The position numbers were made by a program, and so were the translations under genes. This document shows, one piece after another, positions 42,450-50,956 of a stretch of 64,000 nt of DNA. Under the pieces are notes generated by a model. The model was given only the letters and a program-made list of their open reading frames with translations, ran no database searches and was not told where the DNA came from. Origin of the DNA: CAVXYG01 sp963706835 (GTDB taxonomy: Bacteria > Actinomycetota > Actinomycetes > S36-B12 > GCA-2699445). The stretch is from assembly GCA_963706835.1 (NCBI GenBank), contig CAVPOB010000025.1, forward strand, positions 1 through 64,000, written 5' to 3'. Numbering within the stretch: position 1 is the first letter of the stretch; each line of letters opens with the position of its first letter.

Positions 42450-42778
42450 GGCAGGCCCCTTTCCGGTGGAGCGGGTGGACTATATGCACCAGGCGGGTAT
42501 CCCACCGTGGGCCCTGTGAGAATGGTCATGCTCACCCAAACTCATGCCACGATAAGTAGGCGCGCCCACGGCGTCGACCCCTGTCGGGCCGCCAGATCCT
42601 CGTACCAGGACCTGCTCTTGTCGGTCGTCGCGACGGTTGGGCCCGCGGGTCAGGTCGGAGCGGGCAGGGCAATCGCAGGGGCGCGTCGCCGTCCGCAACC
42701 CGGAGAAGCCAGGTAACTCACCGACCCTTCGCCGGAGCGCCACAGCGCCTGCGATATGGCTCACATGCCCGATCGGGA
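42450..42778. other. Intergenic stretch without a recognisable gene
   Basis: About 330 bases between the divergent mtlA and discoidin-like genes. The promoters of both must lie here. No operator repeat, regulator gene or remnant that I can support. Confidence 0.5.
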
Positions 42779-43789
42779 GTGCTAGGTCGGTGTGCCGTGT
42801 TTCGGGTATGTATCCGTTTGCATCGAGTTGTTCCGTGGGACGAGTCAGGGGTTGTGGTCGTGACGGGTACTGAACGCTCAGGCGAGGCCGAGACCGAGGT
42901 ACTCCCGTGGGCACACGGCGAGGGCCTGAGCCCCACGCTCGAGATGCCGACGACGTCGCCCGACCCGGGCGACAGTGGTGACGACCACGCCGAGGACGCA
43001 CCCGCCGCGTCCGGCACGGACGCTGCCCCCCTTCCGCGCGATCCCGAGGCTCCGGCGGCCGTCCCGGTGACACCTCCCGCTCCGGCGGCCATCACGGTGG
43101 CACCTCCCGCTCCGGCGATCCCCCTGGTTGCCGCGCTGAGCAGGCCGACCGTTGCCGAGACGCCCCCGCCTCCACCCCCGAACGCTGCGGCGTCCGCGGG
43201 CCCGCAGCACCCGACGCGTCCGCCGCAGACCGGCGAACGACAGCGCCTCACCCGGCGATGGGTCGCGGTGATGGGTGCGCTGGTGGTCCTGGCAGCCGGT
43301 GGAGGCGCCGTCGCCGCTCGGTGGCCGGCGGATGTCACCCGCGGCGCCCAGGTGCAGGCGGCCGACCAGGTGATCAAGCCCGCGTCCGTGACGAGCCTGG
43401 ACCCGTCCGGAGGAAGCGGCCTGAGGCAGGCCGGTGACCGGTGGCGGACCCAGACGTACGTCAGTGCCGACTTCGGAAACCTCAAGGACGGCGTCGGCCT
43501 CGTGATGGACCTGGGCTCAGCGCGGTCACTCACCGGCGTCTCGGTGGACGTCGGGTCCGCTCCGATCGTCATCGAGTTGCGCGCGGCCGACAAGCAGTCG
43601 TCGTCCGTGGGTGACTTCCAGCCTGTGAGCGGGCCGCAGACCGTCGAGGCAAGCGGGACGACGACACTCACCGCCGCGGACGGCGGCAGCCACCGCTACT
43701 GGCTGGTATGGATCACCCGGTTGGCACCGCAGGACGGCGGCTACGGCGCGGTGATCGGTACGCCGACCGTGCGCGGTTCAGCTGGGTGA
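42779..43789 (+). CDS. Membrane-anchored protein with discoidin-like C-terminal domain
   Basis: 336 residues at the longest; a GTG near 42854 (VVVVTGTERSGEAETEV) is a likely true start. An acidic then proline/alanine-rich cytosolic region (with two near-identical APAAITVAPPAPA-like units), one membrane helix (about 195-215, WVAVMGALVVLAAGGGAVAA), then an outside domain with RTQTYVSADFGNLKDGVGLV, MDLGSARSLTGVSVDV and YWLVWITRLAP. That domain matches the F5/8-type (discoidin-like) C-terminus of the kinase-like protein normally encoded beside murJ in actinobacteria. Here there is no kinase domain and no murJ. Function unknown; perhaps cell-wall glycan binding. Confidence 0.6.
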   Translation: MLGRCAVFRVCIRLHRVVPWDESGVVVVTGTERSGEAETEVLPWAHGEGLSPTLEMPTTSPDPGDSGDDHAEDAPAASGTDAAPLPRDPEAPAAVPVTPPAPAAITVAPPAPAIPLVAALSRPTVAETPPPPPPNAAASAGPQHPTRPPQTGERQRLTRRWVAVMGALVVLAAGGGAVAARWPADVTRGAQVQAADQVIKPASVTSLDPSGGSGLRQAGDRWRTQTYVSADFGNLKDGVGLVMDLGSARSLTGVSVDVGSAPIVIELRAADKQSSSVGDFQPVSGPQTVEASGTTTLTAADGGSHRYWLVWITRLAPQDGGYGAVIGTPTVRGSAG

Positions 43790-43807
43790 CTCGCCTGAAC
43801 CCACGGC

Positions 43808-44212
43808 TTATCCGGGCACTTCGCTGATCTCGTACAGGTGGCCGTCCGGATCACGGAAGAACGCCCGGACCTCCTGTCCGCGGTCCACCGGCGGGGCGAG
43901 GAACTCCGCGCCACGCTGCCGCAGGGTCTCGTAAGCGCCGCGGCAGTCCGGCACCCGGAAGATCAGCTGAGAGCTCACCCGCTCAGGGTTCTCGGGCGGC
44001 GAGAACGTCACGGTCGGCTTGTCCTCGGTCGGCCCACCTCCCGTGACGAGCAGCAGCCAGTCCCCGAGCAACTGCAGCACGCACGAGGTGCCCCCGTACT
44101 CCCGGTACACGGTCGCACCGAGCACCTGCTCGTACCAGTCACGGGAGCGCTCCAGATCGGAGACGACGAATAGCCGGGTCATCTCCATGCCCTCGACAGG
44201 AAAGGTGTCCAC
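43808..44212 (-). CDS. VOC (glyoxalase/bleomycin-resistance fold) family protein
   Basis: 134 residues from GTG 44212, or 126 from ATG 44188 (MEMTRLFVVSDLERSRDWYE). Paired beta-alpha-beta units: DLERSRDWYEQVLGATVYRE and YETLRQRGAEFLAPPVD, with FFRDPDGHLYEISE carrying the final metal-site glutamate. Such proteins include glyoxalases, dioxygenases and fosfomycin- or bleomycin-binding proteins; the substrate cannot be told. Stand-alone, converging with the discoidin-like gene 18 bases away. Confidence 0.8.
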   Translation of the reverse strand: MDTFPVEGMEMTRLFVVSDLERSRDWYEQVLGATVYREYGGTSCVLQLLGDWLLLVTGGGPTEDKPTVTFSPPENPERVSSQLIFRVPDCRGAYETLRQRGAEFLAPPVDRGQEVRAFFRDPDGHLYEISEVPG

Positions 44213-44296
44213 GGGCCCGATCCTCGCATCCGCTCGCTGTCCCGACGCTGGTCTATGCGGCATCCGGCGGGGCAGGTGTCCATCCCGGAGGACGCC

Positions 44297-44427
44297 ATGC
44301 CGCGGCACGCCGCCCTGACCTACACCGCCGACGTCGACTGGACGCCCCAGATCAGGCCGCCGAGATGGCCGAGTACGGCGCCTTCCGTGAGGCCGCCGGG
44401 GTGTCCTTGCCGGTGACCGCGAGGTAG
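44297..44427 (+). pseudogene. YciI-family N-terminal fragment, frameshifted
   Basis: ATG 44297, behind GGAGG, reads MPRHAALTYTADVDWT, then after a one-base shift PDQAAEMAEYGAFREAAGV. YCII-related proteins of actinobacteria begin MPKYAALIYTADVDWxxPEQxxEMAEYGxF, so start signal and first 30 residues are preserved. The rest of the gene (usually about 90-120 residues) is missing. The fragment overlaps, in antisense, the last 25 codons of the COG4705-like gene. Confidence 0.6.
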
Positions 44428-45179
44428 CCGACCAAGGCCATGATCGCGAGCCCGAACACCACACTCACCGGCAGCAGACCGAGGCCGAGGGCCCCCATGT
44501 CCTTGCCGAAGGCGAGGTAGTCGGCGGTGGTCGCACCGAGCGGACGGGTCACCACGTAGGCCAGCCAGAAGCAGGCGATGGCGTTGGCCCCGAACCGCAG
44601 GTGCGCGATCCCGGCGGCCGCGAACGCCACGGCGAACAAGGCGATCGATAGCGGGAAGCCCCAGCCGAGCGCAAAGGCGGTGAGGTCCCCCGCAGCAGTG
44701 CCGAGGGCGAAGGTGGTCAGAACCGCGGCCCAGTAGAAGAGCTCCCGCCGTGTGGTGTCGATGCTGTGGATGGACAGCGTCCCCTCGAGCCGGTACCAGA
44801 GCGCGAAGATCGCCAGCAGGACGGCGCTGAACCCCATCGTGGCGATCGCCTCGCTGACCCCGAGCACCTGGACGATCGCATCGGTGATCAGGGTCCCGGC
44901 GATGCCGACCAGGACGACGGCCGCCCAGTACACACCGACGATGTAGCGGCGCACCGCGAGCTGCACCAGCAGGGATAGAGCCAACGCGCCACCGGTCAGC
45001 AGCAGCGACACCTTCATACCGAGCCGCTCCATGGCCAGGTAGTCGGCCGTCGACTCCCCGCCCGCCGTCGTCAGCAACTTGATGATCCAGAAGTAGACGG
45101 TGACCTCGGGGACCTTCGTCACCATCTGGCGACCGAGCACCTTGGTCAAGCGTCCGGCGGCGAGGGTTGTTGTGGTCAC
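44352..45179 (-). CDS. COG4705-type integral membrane protein with internal duplication
   Basis: 275 residues, eight membrane helices in two similar halves: VTVYFWIIKLLTTAGGESTA with DYLA in the first, and ACFWLAYVVTRPLGATTADY with LAFG in the second. This duplicated pattern marks the uncharacterised COG4705 membrane family, sometimes near metal or acid-stress genes. The C-terminal 20 or so residues (KDTPAASRKAPYSAISAA) are antisense to a YciI fragment and are probably not original, so the true C-terminus was likely replaced at a deletion junction near 44405. Function unknown. Confidence 0.75.
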   Translation of the reverse strand: MTTTTLAAGRLTKVLGRQMVTKVPEVTVYFWIIKLLTTAGGESTADYLAMERLGMKVSLLLTGGALALSLLVQLAVRRYIVGVYWAAVVLVGIAGTLITDAIVQVLGVSEAIATMGFSAVLLAIFALWYRLEGTLSIHSIDTTRRELFYWAAVLTTFALGTAAGDLTAFALGWGFPLSIALFAVAFAAAGIAHLRFGANAIACFWLAYVVTRPLGATTADYLAFGKDMGALGLGLLPVSVVFGLAIMALVGYLAVTGKDTPAASRKAPYSAISAA

Positions 45180-45260
45180 GGTCGGCCATCCTGACAGGAC
45201 GCCACGCCCCGTGTGCCGGATACGCCCATCTGGGCGCCCCGCCGTCCAGTGCGGCGCCGC

Positions 45261-46595
45261 TCAGCGGCGGCGCTTGGCGCCCTTGCCCTTCAGCGCCCGG
45301 ACGGCCGCGCCCTTGATCACGTCACGGCGACGCCGGCCCTCGACCTTGTTCGGCAGCGAGAGCTCGACCACCTTCCAGTAGACCGAGGCGACCTGCTTGC
45401 CGAGCGGGCCGGTGACGTAGGGCAGGTCGTAGCGCTGCATCAGGTCGCGGACCCGCGGGGCGATCTCCGCGTACCGGTTGCTTGGCATGTCCGGGTAGAG
45501 GTGGTGCTCGATCTGGTGCGACAGGTTGCCGGTCATCACGTGCATGGCCTTGGACCCGCTGATGTTGCCCGAGCCGAGCATCTGGCGCAGGTACCACTCC
45601 CCGCGCGTCTCTCCCTCGATCGAGGTCTTCTCGAAGGTGGCGATCCCGGGGGGGAAGTGGCCGCAGATGATCACCGAGTTGGTCCACACGTTGCGCACCA
45701 CGTTCGCCACCAGGTTGGCGGTCAGGGTGTGCCGGGCCGACCCGGTGGGCGCCGACAGCAGCGGGTGGACGACGTAGTCCTTGGTCGCCTGGTTCCGGAT
45801 CTTCTCCAGCACCTCGCGGGCGTCGGCGCGGAACTTCTCCTTCTCCTCCGGGCGCATCCGCTCCCGCTTGGCGACGTACGCGCCCAGCTCGAGGTCGTAC
45901 GCCGCGATCCCGTACTCGAAGATCAGGGCGTTCCCGACATGCCAGATCGGCTGGAACAGGTGGAACAGAGACCACTTCTGGTCCTCGTCGACGCGCAGGA
46001 TCCCGTAGCCCAGATCGTTGTCCCGGCCCAGCACGTTGGTGAACGTGTGGTGGATCTCGTTGTGCGAGTGCTTCCACTGACTGGACGGGGAGGCGTTGTC
46101 CCACTCCCACGACATCGAGTGGATCTTCGGGTCCCGCATCCAGTCCCACTGGCCGTGCATGACGTTGTGGCCGATCTCCATGTTCTCGAGGATCTTGGCG
46201 ATCGACAGCCCCGCGGTGCCGATCCACCACGCGGGGCGGATCCCCTTGACCTTGACCCCGGAGAACAGCAGCAGGGCCCGGCTACCCATCTCGAGGTAGC
46301 GTTGGGTCTTGATCACTCGCCGGATGTAGCGGGCGTCCCGCTCACCCCGGCTCTCCATGACCTCGGCGCGCAGCGCGTCCAGCTCGCGGCCGATCTCCTC
46401 GATGTCCTCGGGGCTCAGGTGCGCCGCCGGGTTGGGACGGCCTGTCGACGTCGTGGGCGGGCGCTGCGGCCGCGGCGCCTCGCTGCTCACCGACAGCCGC
46501 GAGCTCGCGGAGTGGTGTTTGGCCACGGTCCGGCGGGTGCCGGTGCGGTGCGGCTCGGCGGGACGGGTCTCGCGCCGCTCAGGGGCCAGGCTCAT
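45261..46595 (-). CDS. Membrane fatty-acid (acyl-CoA) desaturase, DesA3-like
   Basis: 444 residues. Three histidine boxes of the membrane desaturases: HNVMHGQWDW, HSHNEIHHTF and HQIEHHLYPDMP, placed between paired membrane helices (ALLLFSGVKVKGIRPAWWIG; the SVIICGHFPPG region). The third box QxxHH and overall wording fit actinobacterial acyl-CoA desaturases of the DesA3 group, which introduce a cis double bond into stearoyl-CoA-like chains using electrons from a ferredoxin reductase. That reductase is encoded 27 bases upstream in the same operon. Basic C-terminal tail (KGKGAKRRR). Confidence 0.85.
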   Translation of the reverse strand: MSLAPERRETRPAEPHRTGTRRTVAKHHSASSRLSVSSEAPRPQRPPTTSTGRPNPAAHLSPEDIEEIGRELDALRAEVMESRGERDARYIRRVIKTQRYLEMGSRALLLFSGVKVKGIRPAWWIGTAGLSIAKILENMEIGHNVMHGQWDWMRDPKIHSMSWEWDNASPSSQWKHSHNEIHHTFTNVLGRDNDLGYGILRVDEDQKWSLFHLFQPIWHVGNALIFEYGIAAYDLELGAYVAKRERMRPEEKEKFRADAREVLEKIRNQATKDYVVHPLLSAPTGSARHTLTANLVANVVRNVWTNSVIICGHFPPGIATFEKTSIEGETRGEWYLRQMLGSGNISGSKAMHVMTGNLSHQIEHHLYPDMPSNRYAEIAPRVRDLMQRYDLPYVTGPLGKQVASVYWKVVELSLPNKVEGRRRRDVIKGAAVRALKGKGAKRRR

Positions 46596-46622
46596 GAAGA
46601 GGTCCTTCCGGGGTGTTCGGGG

Positions 46623-47804
46623 TTACAGCTGAATATCGGCTGAGCCGGCGACGGCATTGACGCAGGTCTGGATGGGTAGGTCGTCACCGGGTTCGGCCGT
46701 GGTGACCTCGCCGGTGCGCAGGTCGCGGACGGCGCCGGCCCGCATGGTGACGACGCAGCCGAAGCAGATGCCCATGCGACATCCGCTCGGCATGAGCACA
46801 CCGGCGTCCTCGCCGGCGTTCAGGATCGGGGTCGCGCCGTCCGCGTCCACGCAGACGTCGCTGTCCAGGAAGGTGATCTCGCCACCGTCGCCCGGTTCGA
46901 CGAGGGTCGGACGGAACCGCTCGGTGTGCAGCCGATCGGCCAGGCCGGCGACGTCCCAGTGCATCTCGGCGGCATCGAGCAGGCCGGTCGGACCGCAGGT
47001 CCAGGTCTCGCGATCGCGCCAGTCGGGTACCAGCTTGTCGAGCCGGGCAGCCAGGTCGAGCACGCCCGCCTCGTCGTCCAGGTTGAGCACGAGGCGGTAA
47101 CCGTCCCGGGCGTCGAAGGCGGCCAGCTCTGCGGCGAAGATGACCTCGCGCGCGCTGGGCGCGCAGTGCACATGGACGACGTCGGCCAGCTCGTCGATCC
47201 GGTTGCGCAGCATGCCGATCACCGGGGTGATTCCGCTGCCCGCCGTGACGAAGAGGGTCTTGGCCGGGGGTGGCGTTGGCAGGGTGAAGTCGCCGGTGGC
47301 CTGGTCCAGCATCACCAGGGTGCCGGGCCGAGCGCGCCGGACCAGATAGCCCGAGACCAGGCCGTCCGGGATCGCCTTGGTGGTGATCGCGATACAGCCG
47401 TGCGGGACGTCGGCGGGCCGGGTCAGCTGCGGACCGGGCGTCGCCGTCCGGACCCGGTGAGTGAGCGAGTAGGCCCGCCAGTGCCGCACGCCGTCGATGT
47501 CGATCCCGATCCGGATGTACTGCCCCGGCAGATGCCCGGCCCAGTCCCGACCCGGCCGGATGACGATGGTCACGGCGTCGGCGGTCTCGGGGCGGATCTC
47601 GATGACCCGCCCCCGCAGGTCGGCGCCCGACCGGAGCGGGTCGAGCAGGTCGAGGTAGTCGGCCGGCACCAAGGGGGTGACCAGGGCCTCGGCGACCTTG
47701 CGGACGCCGCCGAACAGAGCGGCCAGCGGTCCGGGAGATGGACGCCGGGGCGGGCCGTCGGGGCGCGCCGGACGGTTGAGGGTGGAAGCACTCACATACG
47801 ACAC
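46623..47804 (-). CDS. Ferredoxin/flavodoxin reductase with C-terminal 2Fe-2S domain (desaturase electron donor)
   Basis: 393 residues from GTG 47804; GTG 47795 is an alternative. FAD domain with RPGRDWAGHLPGQYIRIGID and HWRAYSLTH (RxYS); NAD(P) domain with LFVTAGSGITPVIGMLRNRI and TWTCGPTGLLDAAEMHW; plant-type 2Fe-2S cluster with CRMGICFGC (CX4CX2C) and the last cysteine in IQTCVNAVAG. Same architecture as the mycobacterial partner of DesA3 (Rv3230c). Supplies electrons from NAD(P)H to the desaturase encoded next. A regular array of TACG/CGTA half-sites covers its promoter and start. Confidence 0.85.
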   Translation of the reverse strand: MSYVSASTLNRPARPDGPPRRPSPGPLAALFGGVRKVAEALVTPLVPADYLDLLDPLRSGADLRGRVIEIRPETADAVTIVIRPGRDWAGHLPGQYIRIGIDIDGVRHWRAYSLTHRVRTATPGPQLTRPADVPHGCIAITTKAIPDGLVSGYLVRRARPGTLVMLDQATGDFTLPTPPPAKTLFVTAGSGITPVIGMLRNRIDELADVVHVHCAPSAREVIFAAELAAFDARDGYRLVLNLDDEAGVLDLAARLDKLVPDWRDRETWTCGPTGLLDAAEMHWDVAGLADRLHTERFRPTLVEPGDGGEITFLDSDVCVDADGATPILNAGEDAGVLMPSGCRMGICFGCVVTMRAGAVRDLRTGEVTTAEPGDDLPIQTCVNAVAGSADIQL

Positions 47805-47838
47805 CGTAACCTACGGTCGCGTAACCTACGAACTCGTA
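47797..47838. promoter_or_regulatory. Array of six alternating TACG/CGTA half-sites at the desaturase operon start
   Basis: TACG at 47797, CGTA at 47805, TACG at 47812, CGTA at 47820, TACG at 47827 and CGTA at 47835: successive half-sites 8, 7, 8, 7 and 8 bases apart. CGTAACCTACG occurs twice exactly, 15 bases apart, each an inverted repeat with a 3-base spacer. This looks like a stack of TetR-type operators covering the promoter of the reductase-desaturase operon and the space to the opposing membrane gene. No TetR gene adjoins it. Confidence 0.7.
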
Positions 47839-47867
47839 GCTCGGCGCGTACAGGCGCACTGCCCGAG

Positions 47868-48464
47868 ATGAGACAGGACGAAGGCCAGAGGTCCCCGCGG
47901 GCGCCCGGCGCCGAGGACGTGGCCGACGCCCGCGATGCGGCGGTCGCCCCGATTCCGAGGTCCGTTCCCATCGCGACCGTGACCCGAACCCCCTGGTCGT
48001 GCGTCATGGCGCTGTGCCTGCTCGATCTGGTGGCCAGTGTCGGTGCCGGGACAGGACTGCTGCCCTACACCCTGACCCGGTTCTTCGACGGCGACAACAA
48101 GGTCAACTTCCCGACGGGCGCCAAGACGGTGCCGCTGCTCACCGTCTAGTGGCCGGTTGCCGCCCTGGCCGGCTTCTTCCTGCTGCGGACGCTGCGCACC
48201 ATGCATCCTGCGGTTCGTGACCGCTTGTTGCCCGGCGGTGTGCTGTACGTCACCGGCACCCTGCTGCTCGAGCCGGTCAAGTCGCACTACTCCGAGGTGT
48301 ACGGCGAGATCTCCGTGCACCTTAAGCCGGCGGCGGGCGTATCGGACGCCGCCCTGCAGCTGATCGGCCTGACGTTGCTCGTCGGTGCCCTGCTACAGGC
48401 CCTGGCACCCCAGGCCGGCTCGGTCCTGGTGGTCTTCGACCGGGGAACGCCGCCGGGTCCCTGA
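47868..48464 (+). pseudogene. Small membrane protein gene interrupted by an amber codon
   Basis: From ATG 47868 the frame runs through a first membrane helix (SCVMALCLLDLVASVGAGTG) to VPLLTV, meets TAG at 48147-48149, and goes on in the same frame as WPVAALAGFFLLRTLRTM, GGVLYVTGTLLLEPVKSHYS and a last helix LIGLTLLVGALLQALAP to a normal stop at 48464. Both halves have coding character and fit one four-helix protein of about 198 residues. A single-base change or a sequencing error explains it. I do not recognise the family. ATG 48201 could start the second half. Confidence 0.55.
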
Positions 48465-48510
48465 TCGGGCTACTCGACATCGACCGTCGAACCGCTGTAG
48501 GCATGGGCTG

Positions 48511-50895
48511 GTGACGACAACGGAGCCGCGCACCGCTCACGAGACCTACCGCCAGCTCGCCGGAACACTCCGCGAGCAACTCAGCGAGCGTCACGCCCGA
48601 GCCGTGGCGGCGCAGCGCGCCGCGGGCGCTCGCCGGCTCTACTTCCTGTCCGCCGAGTACCTGCCCGGCCGCCAGCTCGACCAGAACCTGCTGGCCCTCG
48701 GCACCGAGGCGACGGACGTCGACCCACTGCGCGAGGTCGAGGTGGAGGCCCCGCTCGGCAACGGCGGCCTCGCCCGCCTGGCGGCCTGCGTGCTGGAGTC
48801 CGCCGCCACTCTCGACCTGCCGGTCGTCGGCTACGGCATCCGGTACAAGCTGGGCACCTTCCACCAGGCATTCGTCGACGGCAAGCTGGTCGAACAACCG
48901 GACGACTGGGCGTTCACCGACAACCCGTGGGAGCTGGTCGCCGCCCACGAGCACCGGGCGGTGGGCTACGGCGGTCACACCGAGGACGACGGCGACCCGA
49001 CCGGGCTGCGCCGGCGATGGGTGCCGGACGAGCGGGTGGACGGCGAGCCGAGCACGCTCTTCATCCCCGGCTGCGACACCGAGTCCGTGGCGCCGCTGCG
49101 GCTCTGGCGGGCCATGGCCAGCCGGGACTCCCTCGACGTCGACCGGCTGGAGTCCGGCGAGTACGCCGAGGCCGCCGAGGAGGCGGCCCGGGCAGAGAAC
49201 ATCAGCCTCGTGCTCTACCCCGACGAGGCGACCGAGCGCGGCCGCGAGCTGCGCCTGAAGCAGCAGTACTTCCTGGTCTCCTGCTCGCTGCAGGAGATCG
49301 TGGCGGGCTTCATCGAGGACCGACTGGACGCGACGGGTGCGGTGCGGCCGCCGAGCTGGGGCGCCTTCCCGGCCGCGGTCACCGTCCAGCTCAACGACAC
49401 ATATCCGGCCCTGGCGGTCGTCGAGCTGATGCGCCTGCTCGTCGACGTGCACCGCGTCCCGTGGGACACCGCGTGGGCGATCACGACGAAGACCTTCGGG
49501 TACACGGTGCACACCCTGCTGCCCGAGGCGCTGCAGACCTGGCCGGTCTGGCTGATGGAGCGGGTGCTGCCCCGGCACATGGAGATCATCTACTCGATCA
49601 ACCACTTCTTCCTTCAGAGCGTCGCGGTCCGCTTCCCCGGCGACATCGGCCAGCTGGGAGCACTGTCGCTCATCCAGGAGGGCGCAGAGCAGAAGGTCCG
49701 GATGGCGTACCTGGCTGCCGTCGGCGCCGCCCGCGTGAACGGGGTCGCCGAGCAGCACGCCAGGCTGCTCACCAGCGGAACGTTCGCCGGGTTCGCCCGG
49801 ATGTGGCCGGACAAGTTCTTCAGCGTCACCAACGGGGTGAGCCCGCGCCGGTTCCTGCGCCTGGCCAACCCGCGGCTGTCCGCGCTGATCAGCGACTACC
49901 TGGACGGCGAGGGCTGGCTTCGGGACCCGGACCGGCTGATCGAGCTGGTCCCCCTTGCCGAGGACGCCGCGTTCCGACAGGCCTGGCACGACGTCCGCCG
50001 GGCCAACAAGCAGCGCCTGGACGCCTACGCGCGCCAGATGACCGGAGTCGGGATCGACCCGGACGCCATGTGCGATGTGATGATCAAGAAGTTCCACGAG
50101 TACAAGCGGCAGCTGCTCAAGGCCCTGCACGTGGTCACGCTGTACAACCGGATTCTCGCCGACCCCGGTCTCCAAGTGCCGGCCCGCACCGTGGTGTTCA
50201 GCGGCAAGGCCGAGCCCGGCCACCACCCCGGCAAGCAGGTGATGCGCCTGGTCAACGCCATCGCGACCACGGTCAGCCGCGAGCCGCTGTGCGCCGACCG
50301 GCTGCGCGTCGCCTTCATCCCCGCCTACAACGTCACCCGAGCGGAGCTGATCATTCCGGCGGCCGACCTCTCCGAGCAGATCTCCATGGCCGGCATGGAG
50401 GCCTCTGGCACCGGCAACATGAAGCTGGCCCTGAACGGTGCCCTCACCGTCGCCAGCCTGGACGGCGCCAACCTGGAGATCCGCCGCAGGGTCGGCCCGG
50501 ACAGCGTGGCCACCTTCGGCATGGACACCGCTGAGGCCGCCGCCCTGCGCACCAAATACGAACCGCGCAGCTACTACGAGGGGGACCCCGAGCTGCGGGC
50601 CGCCGTCGACGCGATCAGCTCAGGCGCCTTCTCCGACGGCGACCCGGAGGTGTTCGCCGCGGTGGTCGACCGGATCATGGGTTGGGACCCCTATCTGACC
50701 CTGGCCGACTACCGCTCCTACGTCGACGCCCAGGACGGCATCGAGGTCGCCTGGCAGGACCAGGATCGCTGGACCCGGACCTCGATCCTGACCACCGCAC
50801 GCTGCGCTCACTTCACCTCCGACCGCACCGTCCGCGAGTACAGCCAGCGCGCGTGGCACCTGAGAGCTGTCGCGCCACCTGCCGCAGCCCGATGA
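48511..50895 (+). CDS. glgP: Glycogen/starch phosphorylase
   Basis: 794 residues from GTG 48511; upstream codons are non-coding. Family wording is complete: RRLYFLSAEYLPGRQLDQNL, LGNGGLARLAACVLESAATL, GYGIRYKLGTFHQAFVDGKL, FPAAVTVQLNDTYPALAVVE, PRHMEIIYSINHFFL, KKFHEYKRQLLKALHVV and the pyridoxal-phosphate region EASGTGNMKLALNGALTVAS. Releases glucose 1-phosphate from glycogen or maltodextrin. Apparently a single gene; its stop codon forms the first bases of a long hairpin shared with the convergent arsR gene. Confidence 0.95.
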   Translation: MTTTEPRTAHETYRQLAGTLREQLSERHARAVAAQRAAGARRLYFLSAEYLPGRQLDQNLLALGTEATDVDPLREVEVEAPLGNGGLARLAACVLESAATLDLPVVGYGIRYKLGTFHQAFVDGKLVEQPDDWAFTDNPWELVAAHEHRAVGYGGHTEDDGDPTGLRRRWVPDERVDGEPSTLFIPGCDTESVAPLRLWRAMASRDSLDVDRLESGEYAEAAEEAARAENISLVLYPDEATERGRELRLKQQYFLVSCSLQEIVAGFIEDRLDATGAVRPPSWGAFPAAVTVQLNDTYPALAVVELMRLLVDVHRVPWDTAWAITTKTFGYTVHTLLPEALQTWPVWLMERVLPRHMEIIYSINHFFLQSVAVRFPGDIGQLGALSLIQEGAEQKVRMAYLAAVGAARVNGVAEQHARLLTSGTFAGFARMWPDKFFSVTNGVSPRRFLRLANPRLSALISDYLDGEGWLRDPDRLIELVPLAEDAAFRQAWHDVRRANKQRLDAYARQMTGVGIDPDAMCDVMIKKFHEYKRQLLKALHVVTLYNRILADPGLQVPARTVVFSGKAEPGHHPGKQVMRLVNAIATTVSREPLCADRLRVAFIPAYNVTRAELIIPAADLSEQISMAGMEASGTGNMKLALNGALTVASLDGANLEIRRRVGPDSVATFGMDTAEAAALRTKYEPRSYYEGDPELRAAVDAISSGAFSDGDPEVFAAVVDRIMGWDPYLTLADYRSYVDAQDGIEVAWQDQDRWTRTSILTTARCAHFTSDRTVREYSQRAWHLRAVAPPAAAR

Positions 50896-50956
50896 TCGGC
50901 GTCGGGGTGAGGTCGTGCCCCAGGAGATGGGGCATCGCCTCACCCTGACGCCGATC
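50894..50956. terminator. Long symmetric hairpin between glgP and arsR
   Basis: Arms GATCGGCGTCGGGGTGAGG (50894-50912) and its complement at 50938-50956 match at 18 of 19 positions. A second stem inside, TGCCCC/GGGGCA (50916-50934), has a 7-base loop. It covers the stop codons of both convergent genes, so it probably ends transcription in both directions. A sequence relative lies at 52375-52441. Confidence 0.6.

Noticed and set aside
48322..50226. Minus-strand open frame of about 634 codons
   Set aside because: Antisense to glycogen phosphorylase and without motifs.
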